Positions 54,843 to 63,501 of a stretch of 64,000 bases of DNA are shown here, piece by piece. Source of the stretch: Euryarchaeota archaeon UBA556 (GTDB taxonomy: Archaea > Thermoplasmatota > Poseidoniia > Poseidoniales > Thalassarchaeaceae). Position 1 is the stretch's first letter; every line of letters starts with the position of its first letter. The translations under genes and the position numbers were made by a program. Below the pieces are notes generated by a model, which worked only from the letters and a program-made list of their open reading frames with translations, was not told the DNA's origin and ran no database searches. Where the stretch lies: the NCBI GenBank assembly GCA_002494975.1, contig DADI01000032.1, positions 1 through 64,000 on the forward strand. Direction: 5' to 3'.

Positions 54843-55997
54843 ATGTCTGGCAAGAGAGATTACTATGAAATTCTTGGAATAGATAGAAATTCCAATGCAT
54901 CTGAGATAAAGAATGCGTTCCGAAGTCTTGCGCGAAAATATCACCCTGATAAGAACCAAGGAGATCCTGAATCTGAAATTAAATTTAAAGAAGTGCAAGA
55001 AGCTTATGCAGTATTATCAGTTCCCAATGAAAAGAAAAAATATGATACTTATGGGCATAATAGACCGGGAGGCTCTCCATTTGGCCCAGGTGGCTTCGAA
55101 GGAGTCAATATCAGTATAGAAGACTTATTCGGAGGAGGTTTTGAGAGTGTATTTGGTTCAATTTTTGGTTCAGGTGGTCGCAATCGTCGAACTAAGAGGC
55201 AGAGAGGTTCAGATTTACTTGTTAGACATTCAGTAGCATTCCAAGCAGTAATGGATGGTTCAGAAGAATCTCTTGAATTTCAAGTACTGAAGACCTGTAA
55301 AGATTGCAGTGGCCTCGGGTCGTCCTCACCCGAGGGCGTTCGAGAATGTCCAGCCTGTGATGGTAGGGGAAGGATTCAGAGAATTGAAAGAGTAGGTCCA
55401 TTTACACAGCAAGTTGTTAGTGATTGTTCATCTTGCCAGGGTGATGGTAGAATAGTTCAGAATCCTTGTTCCAATTGTCAAGGTGATGGGAGAGCTAATG
55501 AGACTAAGAAGGTACAGTTTACAGTTCCTGCTGGGATTGAAAATGGCACTCGTCTGCGCATGTCTGGTTATGGGGAATCTGCTAAATCAGAAAATGGCGA
55601 CCCAGGTCATTTATACATAGAAATAGAAATTGATGAGCATGAATGGTTTGAGAGAGATGGAGCCGATCTTTTAATGGCAATTCCTCTTAGTTATACCGAT
55701 TTAGTACTTGGTGCGACAATTGAAATACCTCATTTAGACGGTGAAAATCTGAAGATAAAAGTTCCCTCTGGATCTAAGCCTGGAGACACAATTTCTCTGA
55801 AAGGAAGAGGTCTACCAAGTCAAAGAACTCGTAATGGAAAAGGCTCAGTAATGGTTCTTTTAAAATTAGATATACCTTCAAAGATTTCTCGCGGCTTAAA
55901 GAAAAAACTCTTAGATATCAAAGATGAAATTAGTTTTTCAGAACAGGAATTAAAGAATAAAATCACTGAAGAAGCTAAATCACGCAGAAAAGGATAA
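54843..55997 (+). CDS. dnaJ: Chaperone DnaJ (type I Hsp40)
   Basis: 384 residues from the ATG at 54843, which places DYYEILGI at the normal position; an upstream ATG at 54771 would add 24 atypical residues overlapping the zinc-ribbon gene. J domain (5-70) with HPD at 34-36, a Gly/Phe-rich linker, four CxxCxGxG zinc motifs (CKDCSGLG, CPACDGRG, CSSCQGDG, CSNCQGDG) and the C-terminal substrate-binding domains (GDPGHLYIEIEI, PLSYTDLVLGATIEIPHLDG) are all present. It stimulates DnaK ATPase; dnaK and grpE are not in this window. Its stop abuts that of the next, convergent gene. Confidence 0.96.
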   Translation: MSGKRDYYEILGIDRNSNASEIKNAFRSLARKYHPDKNQGDPESEIKFKEVQEAYAVLSVPNEKKKYDTYGHNRPGGSPFGPGGFEGVNISIEDLFGGGFESVFGSIFGSGGRNRRTKRQRGSDLLVRHSVAFQAVMDGSEESLEFQVLKTCKDCSGLGSSSPEGVRECPACDGRGRIQRIERVGPFTQQVVSDCSSCQGDGRIVQNPCSNCQGDGRANETKKVQFTVPAGIENGTRLRMSGYGESAKSENGDPGHLYIEIEIDEHEWFERDGADLLMAIPLSYTDLVLGATIEIPHLDGENLKIKVPSGSKPGDTISLKGRGLPSQRTRNGKGSVMVLLKLDIPSKISRGLKKKLLDIKDEISFSEQELKNKITEEAKSRRKG

Positions 55998-58124
55998 TTA
56001 CCAATGAATTATCTTATTTGGTGCTGCTGCTAAAGGTTCTCCATTTACTAACCCTGAAAATTGTAGTCCTAAATTTGCATTTTCACCAGATATTGATATT
56101 CTTATAAATATTTGAGAATTCTTTTTCATCGTATCAAGAAATATTTCATCATCTTGAAATATATGTTTTGGTGAAACATCCGTAATAGTCAGTTTTGCTC
56201 CTTCTGGAAAATGGATTTTCATAGCCGCCATCTCCCAATCACAATTACCTGCCTTTATTCCGAGAAGAAGATTTTTCTCATTTTCTGCAATCTTCCAAGC
56301 ACAGATATCTATTTGTTCAGTCATGTGAGTCAGTATTGGTTTACCCCAGACTTCATTTATGCTATTCCAAGGACTCTCACCTAACTGTTTCAGAGCCGAA
56401 TCAATTATCTTTTCATCTTTTGATTCATTTTTGTTTAATTGTTGTGAAAGCCTTTCCCTAATTCGAATTAACCTTTTCATCTCATGTAGTTGTATGTCTG
56501 TTGTCATCTTTTCTCGATTTATTATTGCCTTTCTATTCCAAAATATTACTATCATTAATGGAGTTAAAAATAATACTCCTATCAGCTTATAAAAATTATC
56601 AAACATCCAGGACAAATCTTGATAATCTTCAATTTCAGGTTCTTGATATTCTCCAAGATATTCTAATCTAAATGTATAATCTATCTCTATTCCTTGATCA
56701 GCCCTTCGTTCAATTCTAAATGAATGATTTCCATAAGGCAGAACAATTGTTTCACCATTTGAAGTATTAACAAGTAGACCTGTAACCTGATCTATTTCTT
56801 GTATAGTGTAATTGACTTCCGATTTGATCAATTGATTAAGATAAACTCTTGACCCATTTTGATCTATAATTTTGATTAAGTAAATATCAATATTATCGCT
56901 GCTGTGGAGACTACCTGTAATTTCTGAATCTAGTTGAATTTCTGTCCATCTTTCATCCGGTTGAATTAACCACCTTGATTCAGGTGCATCTGATAATTCT
57001 CCCGCATCAAGTTTCCTTATTGGATTGAAAGAAATATTCCATCGCCCCGTTTCTTCTGTTTTAATTCTCATTTCTACTGCGTCAGTATTTTCATCTGATA
57101 CTATCATATCTGGGCACAACCCATTTTCGAGAGATATATTTTCTATACTCGTATCATGCTTTATCAGAAATATCTCGAAAATCATATTATTATTGCTAGA
57201 TGTACACAGTAAACTAACTTCGGTATCTGCACCTAATTTGAACAATATAGAATCACCGTTTTTATCTGACTTAGCTATGTAAGATTCGTAATACCATGAA
57301 TCATGGTAAGTCAATGCCTCTCCATGATTCCAAGGTACAGATAGTTCTCCTCCGGTTGGTGCTTCTATTGACTGATTATTCCTATAAATTGTGAATTTAT
57401 ATGGGTATGATTCTTTATTTGAATCAGAGTTTATTCTCAACCATAGTTCATAATCTTCCGGGTATTCTAAGAAAGAACTCCCAGATTCAAGTAAATCATT
57501 ATCGATTAATACCTTTCCTTGTTCGTTTCTATGCCAAACTTCGACCCTTAGGTGTTGGTCACCATATAGTTGAGATACCTCTATTACATCCCCATATTCT
57601 CCTCCTATTTTTATGGAATCTTTATCCGAGTAATTATCTAAAATACCAATGAATTCTGTTTGTCTTTCATAATTCTTTATTTCTAAATCACAGTTTCCTA
57701 ATGAACAAACATCTGAAGTTATTATCGTATAGTAATTCTCCTGATCTCCTTGTGATGGGATTGAATCTATTAAATCTTCATTTTCAACTATTGAAAATTC
57801 ATCTACCTTAATCATTTGAATTGAAATATCCTCGATTGAGATGCCAGAGTTAGATGATATCGTCAGACTTGCTCCTGAACTTAGTAACCCCGCCCATTCT
57901 AGTAAATGGGCATTTTCAGAACTATAATTTGTAGAGATGTCATTAATTTCTATTGTCAATCCAGGGCAACTTACCTTCAAGCATGATACACTATACCAGA
58001 ATGGCCCGTCATAATCTATATTCTCTTCAATGAGTATGATTTTGTCTTCCGATTGTCCATTAACTATGGCTGCACTAGAACTAAAGAATAGCATAGCTAA
58101 GGTTAGTGCAACTACGCGTCTCAC
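55998..58124 (-). CDS. Exported anchored protein with cytoplasmic C-terminal domain
   Basis: The protein has 708 residues from a GTG start preceded by GAGGAG. A signal peptide (1-23) leads to an ectodomain with a disulfide-capable pair (CLKVSC) and beta-rich modules resembling pre-peptidase C-terminal domains (e.g. DVIEVSQLYGDQHLRVEVWH, YELWLRINSD). One transmembrane helix (about 512-532) is followed by a cytoplasmic part of about 170 residues with a coiled-coil stretch (MKRLIRIRERLSQQLNKNES) and a folded end. No enzyme motif is found. The external beta / helix / internal domain layout suggests a sensor or transducer (inference). Confidence 0.8.
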   Translation of the reverse strand: MRRVVALTLAMLFFSSSAAIVNGQSEDKIILIEENIDYDGPFWYSVSCLKVSCPGLTIEINDISTNYSSENAHLLEWAGLLSSGASLTISSNSGISIEDISIQMIKVDEFSIVENEDLIDSIPSQGDQENYYTIITSDVCSLGNCDLEIKNYERQTEFIGILDNYSDKDSIKIGGEYGDVIEVSQLYGDQHLRVEVWHRNEQGKVLIDNDLLESGSSFLEYPEDYELWLRINSDSNKESYPYKFTIYRNNQSIEAPTGGELSVPWNHGEALTYHDSWYYESYIAKSDKNGDSILFKLGADTEVSLLCTSSNNNMIFEIFLIKHDTSIENISLENGLCPDMIVSDENTDAVEMRIKTEETGRWNISFNPIRKLDAGELSDAPESRWLIQPDERWTEIQLDSEITGSLHSSDNIDIYLIKIIDQNGSRVYLNQLIKSEVNYTIQEIDQVTGLLVNTSNGETIVLPYGNHSFRIERRADQGIEIDYTFRLEYLGEYQEPEIEDYQDLSWMFDNFYKLIGVLFLTPLMIVIFWNRKAIINREKMTTDIQLHEMKRLIRIRERLSQQLNKNESKDEKIIDSALKQLGESPWNSINEVWGKPILTHMTEQIDICAWKIAENEKNLLLGIKAGNCDWEMAAMKIHFPEGAKLTITDVSPKHIFQDDEIFLDTMKKNSQIFIRISISGENANLGLQFSGLVNGEPLAAAPNKIIHW

Positions 58125-58186
58125 GACTCCTCGGACACGGTCCCCTCTTAGAATGCTTCAAGCGAAATGCTTCGTCCGCAGTATGT

Positions 58187-59971
58187 ATGGATGAGCGCCC
58201 ACTGGCACGGAGTGTTGTCGCAAGGCATCGTTTTGGACGTTTATTCAGCTTAGGGGATAGAAATTCACCAGATGCTTGGTCACCAGCTTTAATTCTATCA
58301 TCAGAAGATGAAAAATTGCCATATTCTATTGCTCCGTTTGAATTTTCAAGAGATTCTACTAATCTACCAGCTAAATTAACTATTAAAACACGAACTAATC
58401 TTACACTTCCATTTGATAGTTTAGATACATGGGTGGCGACTGAAGGTTTGGTATTACCACCAAGTTTAGTTGAATCTAATTCAGGAGAATTCGCTACAGG
58501 AAAAGAAATCTTACCCGTGTCATGGCAATCTCTTCATCACGACCTTTCTTTAAATGATGAGAGTTTAGTCCCTTCAATCATCATACTTACTGATTCTCCT
58601 CAATTAGCTAACCAAAAAGGATTATTATCTGAGGCAATATATATCATTAGAACTAGATTTCCTTCTTCATTAATTTGGACTCCTGGTATCGCTGGCCCCG
58701 ATAATTGTGCAATTTTAACATGGATGGGTGTCGATTTATTTGATTTAGCAAGGTCACGGCATGCCTGTTCTTTGGGTGTACTTTTGACTGAAAATGGTCC
58801 TAGGGAAATAGAGGAGTCAATTGATGAGGATTCCTCAATTTCATCTCAAATTAAATGTTGGAAAGATTCTCTTGCCGCAACTAGGTCGGCAATAAGGTCA
58901 GGTACTCTTAGAGAATTAGTCGAAAAACAAGCAATTTCTAGTCCGCGTTCTGTAGAAAGATTGAGAATTCATGATTCTAAGATGTCTGGATTAGATGGCA
59001 GTGAGTCTGGTTTATCAAGAGTCAAGGGCCAATTTCATGAATTAAGATGTCATAGTTATTCTAGCCGCGATGACCCTTTGATTCAAGATTGGAGGAAAAG
59101 GGTAGCCGGTGAACATACTCCTCCTATTCATCAATCAAAGGTTCTATTGCTACTTCCTTGTTCAGCGACTAAACCTTATAGATTATCTTCATCTCATAAG
59201 AGATTTAGTCGATCAATAACATCTAATGCAATCCATGAAGTAATGGTGACGGCTCCACTTGGTTTAGTTCCTAGGGAATTAGAAGATATTTGGCCCGCAG
59301 GTAATTATGATATTCCTGTAACTGGAGATTGGGATTCAGATGAATTGATTGTTATACGTACAATGCTTTCCGAATATATTTCTAGAAATAATTATGTAAG
59401 AGTAATAAATCATAGTGGTATTGAAATAGATATAAAATCTGTAGAAATCATTGATACAAGAAAAGGCATGACTGCTGGTTCCCCTGAAGCACTAGATTAT
59501 CTAAAGCAAATTGTTGATAAATCCGTTGAAGACTTTGATTTGCTAAATATTAGAGAAAGTAAGCATAGACTAGGTAAACTCGGTGCACTTTCAAGGTTTC
59601 AACATGGTACTGATAAATGGCTTCAAGGTACAGGGATTCAAGGTAGACCTCCAATATTTACCATTCGTAAAGAAGGAACTCAACTCGCATTGTGGAATCC
59701 ACGTCTAGGCCGATTTTCATTTACTAAAGCCTGTTTACCTTTACTAGCAGAAAGTGGTAAATTTCCTGAAGCACATTTGGTATCTGGATTCAATTGGCGA
59801 GGAGACTTATTTTCATCTAATGTTATTGAATTTAAAGGAAGTATAAGGATAGGTGACGAGGTCTTAGTATACCAAGATGGTAATTTAGTAGGTTCGGCTA
59901 GGGCAGAAGCTGCAGGGTGGGAATGGCCAGACGGCCCCAGTCGATTGGCGCGTGCACAACATCGTTTGTAG
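58187..59971 (+). CDS. arcS: Archaeosine synthase (ArcS / TgtA2-like)
   Basis: 594 residues from the ATG at 58187; the frame could extend to 58106 but would overlap the divergent gene. ArcS converts preQ0 in position 15 of tRNA toward archaeosine. The N-terminal half is TGT-like. The diagnostic ArcS segment LLPCSATKPYRLSSSHKRF (about 322-340) is followed by HEVMVTAPLGLVPRELEDIWP and NYDIPVTGDWDSDE. The C-terminus is a PUA domain (about 510-594; VSGFNWRGDLFSSNVIEF, RIGDEVLVYQDG). It is followed closely by the uS15 gene. Confidence 0.92.
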   Translation: MDERPLARSVVARHRFGRLFSLGDRNSPDAWSPALILSSEDEKLPYSIAPFEFSRDSTNLPAKLTIKTRTNLTLPFDSLDTWVATEGLVLPPSLVESNSGEFATGKEILPVSWQSLHHDLSLNDESLVPSIIILTDSPQLANQKGLLSEAIYIIRTRFPSSLIWTPGIAGPDNCAILTWMGVDLFDLARSRHACSLGVLLTENGPREIEESIDEDSSISSQIKCWKDSLAATRSAIRSGTLRELVEKQAISSPRSVERLRIHDSKMSGLDGSESGLSRVKGQFHELRCHSYSSRDDPLIQDWRKRVAGEHTPPIHQSKVLLLLPCSATKPYRLSSSHKRFSRSITSNAIHEVMVTAPLGLVPRELEDIWPAGNYDIPVTGDWDSDELIVIRTMLSEYISRNNYVRVINHSGIEIDIKSVEIIDTRKGMTAGSPEALDYLKQIVDKSVEDFDLLNIRESKHRLGKLGALSRFQHGTDKWLQGTGIQGRPPIFTIRKEGTQLALWNPRLGRFSFTKACLPLLAESGKFPEAHLVSGFNWRGDLFSSNVIEFKGSIRIGDEVLVYQDGNLVGSARAEAAGWEWPDGPSRLARAQHRL

Positions 59972-60034
59972 GTAAAATTGGTTGTATGAGTCTACGTAGC
60001 GATTAAAGAGGGGCAGTAGGTCGGCCGGATACCT

Positions 60035-60039
60035 GAGGT
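60035..60039 (+). promoter_or_regulatory. Ribosome-binding site of the uS15 gene
   Basis: GAGGT lies 6 bases before the ATG at 60046. The leader just upstream is GC-rich compared with its surroundings and carries the near-palindrome AGGTCGGCCGGATACCT. Confidence 0.5.
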
Positions 60040-60045
60040 CTTGAT

Positions 60046-60501
60046 ATGGCGCGTATGCACAGCAAAGGAAAAGGAACAAGTGGTTCATCTAAGCCCAATA
60101 TTGATGCAGCCCCTTCGTGGTCAGAATCTGATAAAAGCACTGTCGAAGAATTAATATTAAAATATGCTAAAGATGGCCATTCTTCCGCTAAAATAGGCAC
60201 TATGCTTAGAGATATGCATGCTGTACCTGATGTTCGTTTAGTAATGGGTGAGAGAATATCCAAGACACTAACTCGTAACAATCTTACTTCTACTTATCCA
60301 GAAGATATGATGAATCTCATGCGCAAGGCACTGAGTTTGATTGATCATCTAAATTCTAATAAGAAAGATCTGCATAATCGCCGTCAATTAGAGTTATGCG
60401 AGTCTCGTATTCGTCGTTTAGCTAAGTACTACATAGGAACAGGTAGATTGTCATCTAGCTGGGCTTACAAGCGTGACCAACTAAGATTGATGGTCGAGTA
60501 G
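60046..60501 (+). CDS. rps15: Small ribosomal subunit protein uS15
   Basis: The protein has 151 residues, the usual archaeal/eukaryotic length with an N-terminal extension missing in bacteria. The extension begins MARMHSKGKG and continues PSWSESDKSTVEELI; the S15 core has SSAKIGTMLRDMHAVPDVR, LIDHLNSNKKDLHNRRQLE and RIRRLAKYYIGTGRLSSSW. It binds the 16S rRNA central domain. It lies between arcS and an unknown gene in the same direction. Confidence 0.97.
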   Translation: MARMHSKGKGTSGSSKPNIDAAPSWSESDKSTVEELILKYAKDGHSSAKIGTMLRDMHAVPDVRLVMGERISKTLTRNNLTSTYPEDMMNLMRKALSLIDHLNSNKKDLHNRRQLELCESRIRRLAKYYIGTGRLSSSWAYKRDQLRLMVE

Positions 60502-60545
60502 TTCTTTAGGCATAAGATTTGAACTATGGCCCTCTAGGGTCATCT

Positions 60546-61400
60546 ATGAGGCTACTAGTTGATGAGATTCAATTCTCAGTTGTCTCGGATGTTTTAGTAA
60601 CTGCATCCTCGGAGATTAATCGATTAAAAGATCCAGTTTTACTTTTGTGTGAACCAACAATTTTAGGTTCATTATCAATGTCAGTTATAGAATCCTCATT
60701 AATTGATAATGGAATATCATACCGGAGGAAATTCAATACTAAGGAACCAAAAAATGGGCCATGGATCAAAATTATTGATGATGATTCTTCGAAAACAGAA
60801 ATTCTAACTAACCCTTTACGGTTAACTATCTCCTCACTAGTTGTTGAAGGATTAACCGGACATAAGGGAGATTCTCGCAAGGGTCCATTAACTTCTGTCG
60901 CTCAATGCCATGCATTAGCTCAAATCATATCACCTCATGGTCCTCGTACTCGAAAATTAAGGCCATGGCTAATATCTGGTAATTGGATTAATTCTGCTTT
61001 AGACCATACTTATGACCCGCTATATAGTGCCTTTAGAGATTTACTCTCTGACGAAGGCTCCATCAGAGTAGTTCCATTACCAGAAGTTCCAGAACCTGAT
61101 GTTTCAGATTATGAATGGATAGATATTGACGCACTTAATGCGATTTCTTCTAGGTGGGTTACTCTAGATATGGAAGGTAGAGCAAGAGCCTTATCTCACC
61201 TTATTCGCTCATCTTTAATTCGCTCTAGCCCATCAACTTCTCGATTAGAAGAGATTGTCTGGCATTGTGTAATGGGTAATGGTTGGTCAACGGATCTAGC
61301 AAGTCAAATATCTTCTGCGAAAAAATACTGGGAAGATGACAATCCAAGCATTGCTTCTAGTAAATTTGTAGATAAATTAATCCGAGACGGGCAAATTTAA
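60546..61400 (+). CDS. Hypothetical protein downstream of uS15
   Basis: 284 residues from the ATG at 60546; a TTG at 60519 is possible but less likely. It is soluble, with an alpha/beta start (MRLLVDEIQF, then VLLLCEPTILGSLSMSV) and a helical second half (EGRARALSHLIRSSLIRSS). In many archaea the gene after rps15 is a RecJ-like DHH phosphoesterase, but no DHH or DHHA1 motif is visible here. A diverged, inactive relative is only a position-based guess. Its stop abuts that of the convergent gene in TAATTA. Confidence 0.65.
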   Translation: MRLLVDEIQFSVVSDVLVTASSEINRLKDPVLLLCEPTILGSLSMSVIESSLIDNGISYRRKFNTKEPKNGPWIKIIDDDSSKTEILTNPLRLTISSLVVEGLTGHKGDSRKGPLTSVAQCHALAQIISPHGPRTRKLRPWLISGNWINSALDHTYDPLYSAFRDLLSDEGSIRVVPLPEVPEPDVSDYEWIDIDALNAISSRWVTLDMEGRARALSHLIRSSLIRSSPSTSRLEEIVWHCVMGNGWSTDLASQISSAKKYWEDDNPSIASSKFVDKLIRDGQI

Positions 61401-63419
61401 TTATTCTTCAATCCTTAACATTACGTCACACCCTGAACATTCGAATCTTAATGGTCTTACTTTAGATTCTACTGGATTACTAGTCCCACATGCTGGGCAA
61501 TCTATACTGGGTCCTTTTTTCCTCGTAGAGCCATTTCCTGAGTTTGATTTAGGGGATACAAGAGATATAGGGAATACTAGTAAAATACTTGAGGCAACTA
61601 TAGCTAAAACTATCTGCATAGGCATACCAAGAACATAGACGACTAATGAGAGCCCTCCTAAAGCGACTACGGTTATTAAAGAAGGCATACTACTTCTATT
61701 TCTAGTTAAGAATAGCCCCATTGCTATTGCAACACAGAGTGCAAATACTGATATCATAGCAGAAACCAATGGGCTAAACGCCATATTACCAGATGGTAAA
61801 TACTCAATTCTGAAATCTGCATCTACTTCTATTTGCTCTTCTTTAATTTGAATACTCTCTAAGAATATCCATCTTCGATGTTCAAAATCTATATCATTTG
61901 CTGACACTGGTCCTAATCCTGCTAACATTGTTGTTTTTATTTCTACGTCTATGTTAACTTCTTTCCAATAATTATTCGTAGGATTACGTATGAATTTTTC
62001 AATTAATAGCTGTCTTTCATTATCTATTACAGAATATGATGTCTCGATTGTTATCGTTATTTCTTCTGCAGCGAATGACCTAGTTCCACCCATGTCAATA
62101 TCATAAGACGTACCTCCTAAATCTACTGGATTTATTCCTATAATAGACTCAATATCTAAGGATAAGCCATTTTGCATAAAAGATCGCATATCAGATGATG
62201 AACCTGCAATATGCGATGTTAGTGCGAGTAACTCATCGTCATCCACCTTCCCATTGTTTCTATTTGAAGTTGCAACTGAGTCTGAATATGAATTAAGATT
62301 CTTCCACCAACTATTCGAATCTAAACTTGTATTTCCTATATTATCCATGCCCCACCTCATCCATTGTGACATTGCACTGTCAAAAGATATCTCAATTTTC
62401 TTTTCAATTATATCCCCTTTAAATTTAGCATCAATCTCTACACTAACTACTGATCCGCTAGTTCGTAATGGTTCAGAGGAAGGATAATAGCTCCCAGTTC
62501 CTCCATTGTTGTCTCCTATGTTTATTTCATGTGATTTTGATACAGAAATTTCCAGACCTGACTGCGGAGAAATGATAAATTCAGTAGTATAGATTCCACT
62601 TTCTGTATCTTCTGGCATTTCCCAGACAAATGTTACCTCAACTCCTGATTCCAAAGGTGTAGCTATTGGGCTTAATGTCAGAGGTGAACCCTGGAGCATA
62701 AAACTTCCAGTGGATAATGACCACATATCTCCATCGAATCCTGAATTAACATTTATCGGGAAATATACTAACCCTGAAGTGACACTTGCATCCTTTATTT
62801 TGATATCTACTAATGGTAAGCGGCCAGTTACTTTAGCAACCGAATCATCCGAACCCCACAAAAAAGTCAGTCCCGCCTCTGCAGTTGGATTAGAGAAAAG
62901 TAGATTATTCATAGAAAGAGAAAGTTCTACTTTATCTCCATCATTTACTGTTCCTGATGTGACTTGAACTGAAATCTCCAATTCTCCTTCTCCATTTAGG
63001 AACGGTTCAACTCCTCCTGGTCCTGCATTACCTGAGTAAAAAGACCCTCCAATTCTAATATCTAATGTAGAATTTATTGTGACCCCCACTGCTCCTTCAA
63101 CTTTGTAAGGGATTGTAAATGACCAAGTTTGTGTAGGGTAGTTTCCTTCAGAACCCCATATTACTTCCCATGTACCTACTTCAATTTCTCCCTGCTGCCA
63201 TGCAGAAACGGTTGCCGAAAATTCATCAGATAATTCATTCTCGAAAGGAGATAACCTTCCATTAGAAGATTCATCTAGTAAGTATAAATCGAAATCGCTA
63301 CTTTCGCAACAAGATACATTTTCATCTTGAGAATCTTGAGCATAAGAAGGCATACTACAGAAAGAGACGAATAATAATACGACTATAGCCAAAGTTTTGG
63401 CATTCAGCCCCTCTCCCAT
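61401..63419 (-). CDS. Exported beta-rich protein with membrane helices and cytoplasmic zinc ribbon
   Basis: The protein has 672 residues. A signal peptide (1-27) leads to an ectodomain of about 530 residues, made of beta-sandwich-like modules (VKVEL-type strands such as DGDKVELSLSMNN, and ESGVEVTFVWEMPEDTESGIY). Three hydrophobic helices lie between about 555 and 630, followed by a positively charged linker and a C-terminal zinc ribbon (CPACGTSNP ... FECSGCDVML). No enzyme motif is seen. External sensing joined to a cytosolic zinc ribbon is the visible design. It follows gltX on the same strand after 82 bases. Confidence 0.8.
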   Translation of the reverse strand: MGEGLNAKTLAIVVLLFVSFCSMPSYAQDSQDENVSCCESSDFDLYLLDESSNGRLSPFENELSDEFSATVSAWQQGEIEVGTWEVIWGSEGNYPTQTWSFTIPYKVEGAVGVTINSTLDIRIGGSFYSGNAGPGGVEPFLNGEGELEISVQVTSGTVNDGDKVELSLSMNNLLFSNPTAEAGLTFLWGSDDSVAKVTGRLPLVDIKIKDASVTSGLVYFPINVNSGFDGDMWSLSTGSFMLQGSPLTLSPIATPLESGVEVTFVWEMPEDTESGIYTTEFIISPQSGLEISVSKSHEINIGDNNGGTGSYYPSSEPLRTSGSVVSVEIDAKFKGDIIEKKIEISFDSAMSQWMRWGMDNIGNTSLDSNSWWKNLNSYSDSVATSNRNNGKVDDDELLALTSHIAGSSSDMRSFMQNGLSLDIESIIGINPVDLGGTSYDIDMGGTRSFAAEEITITIETSYSVIDNERQLLIEKFIRNPTNNYWKEVNIDVEIKTTMLAGLGPVSANDIDFEHRRWIFLESIQIKEEQIEVDADFRIEYLPSGNMAFSPLVSAMISVFALCVAIAMGLFLTRNRSSMPSLITVVALGGLSLVVYVLGMPMQIVLAIVASSILLVFPISLVSPKSNSGNGSTRKKGPSIDCPACGTSNPVESKVRPLRFECSGCDVMLRIEE

Positions 63420-63501
63420 ATTTCCATCTGGTTGGCTTATTACCCTTCAATGCGACGCCTAATAGATGTTATTTTAGGCAATCTTTGTAACCATTCTTCC
63501 T

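Noticed and set aside
60018-60034. Near-palindrome AGGTCGGCCGGATACCT in the uS15 leader, possible autoregulatory hairpin
   Set aside because: The stem would be only 4 bp with an inner palindrome as loop; too weak to call a regulatory RNA without conservation.
60546-61400. RecJ/DHH nuclease assignment from gene position
   Set aside because: No DHH, DHHA1 or other nuclease motif can be seen, so it is kept as hypothetical.
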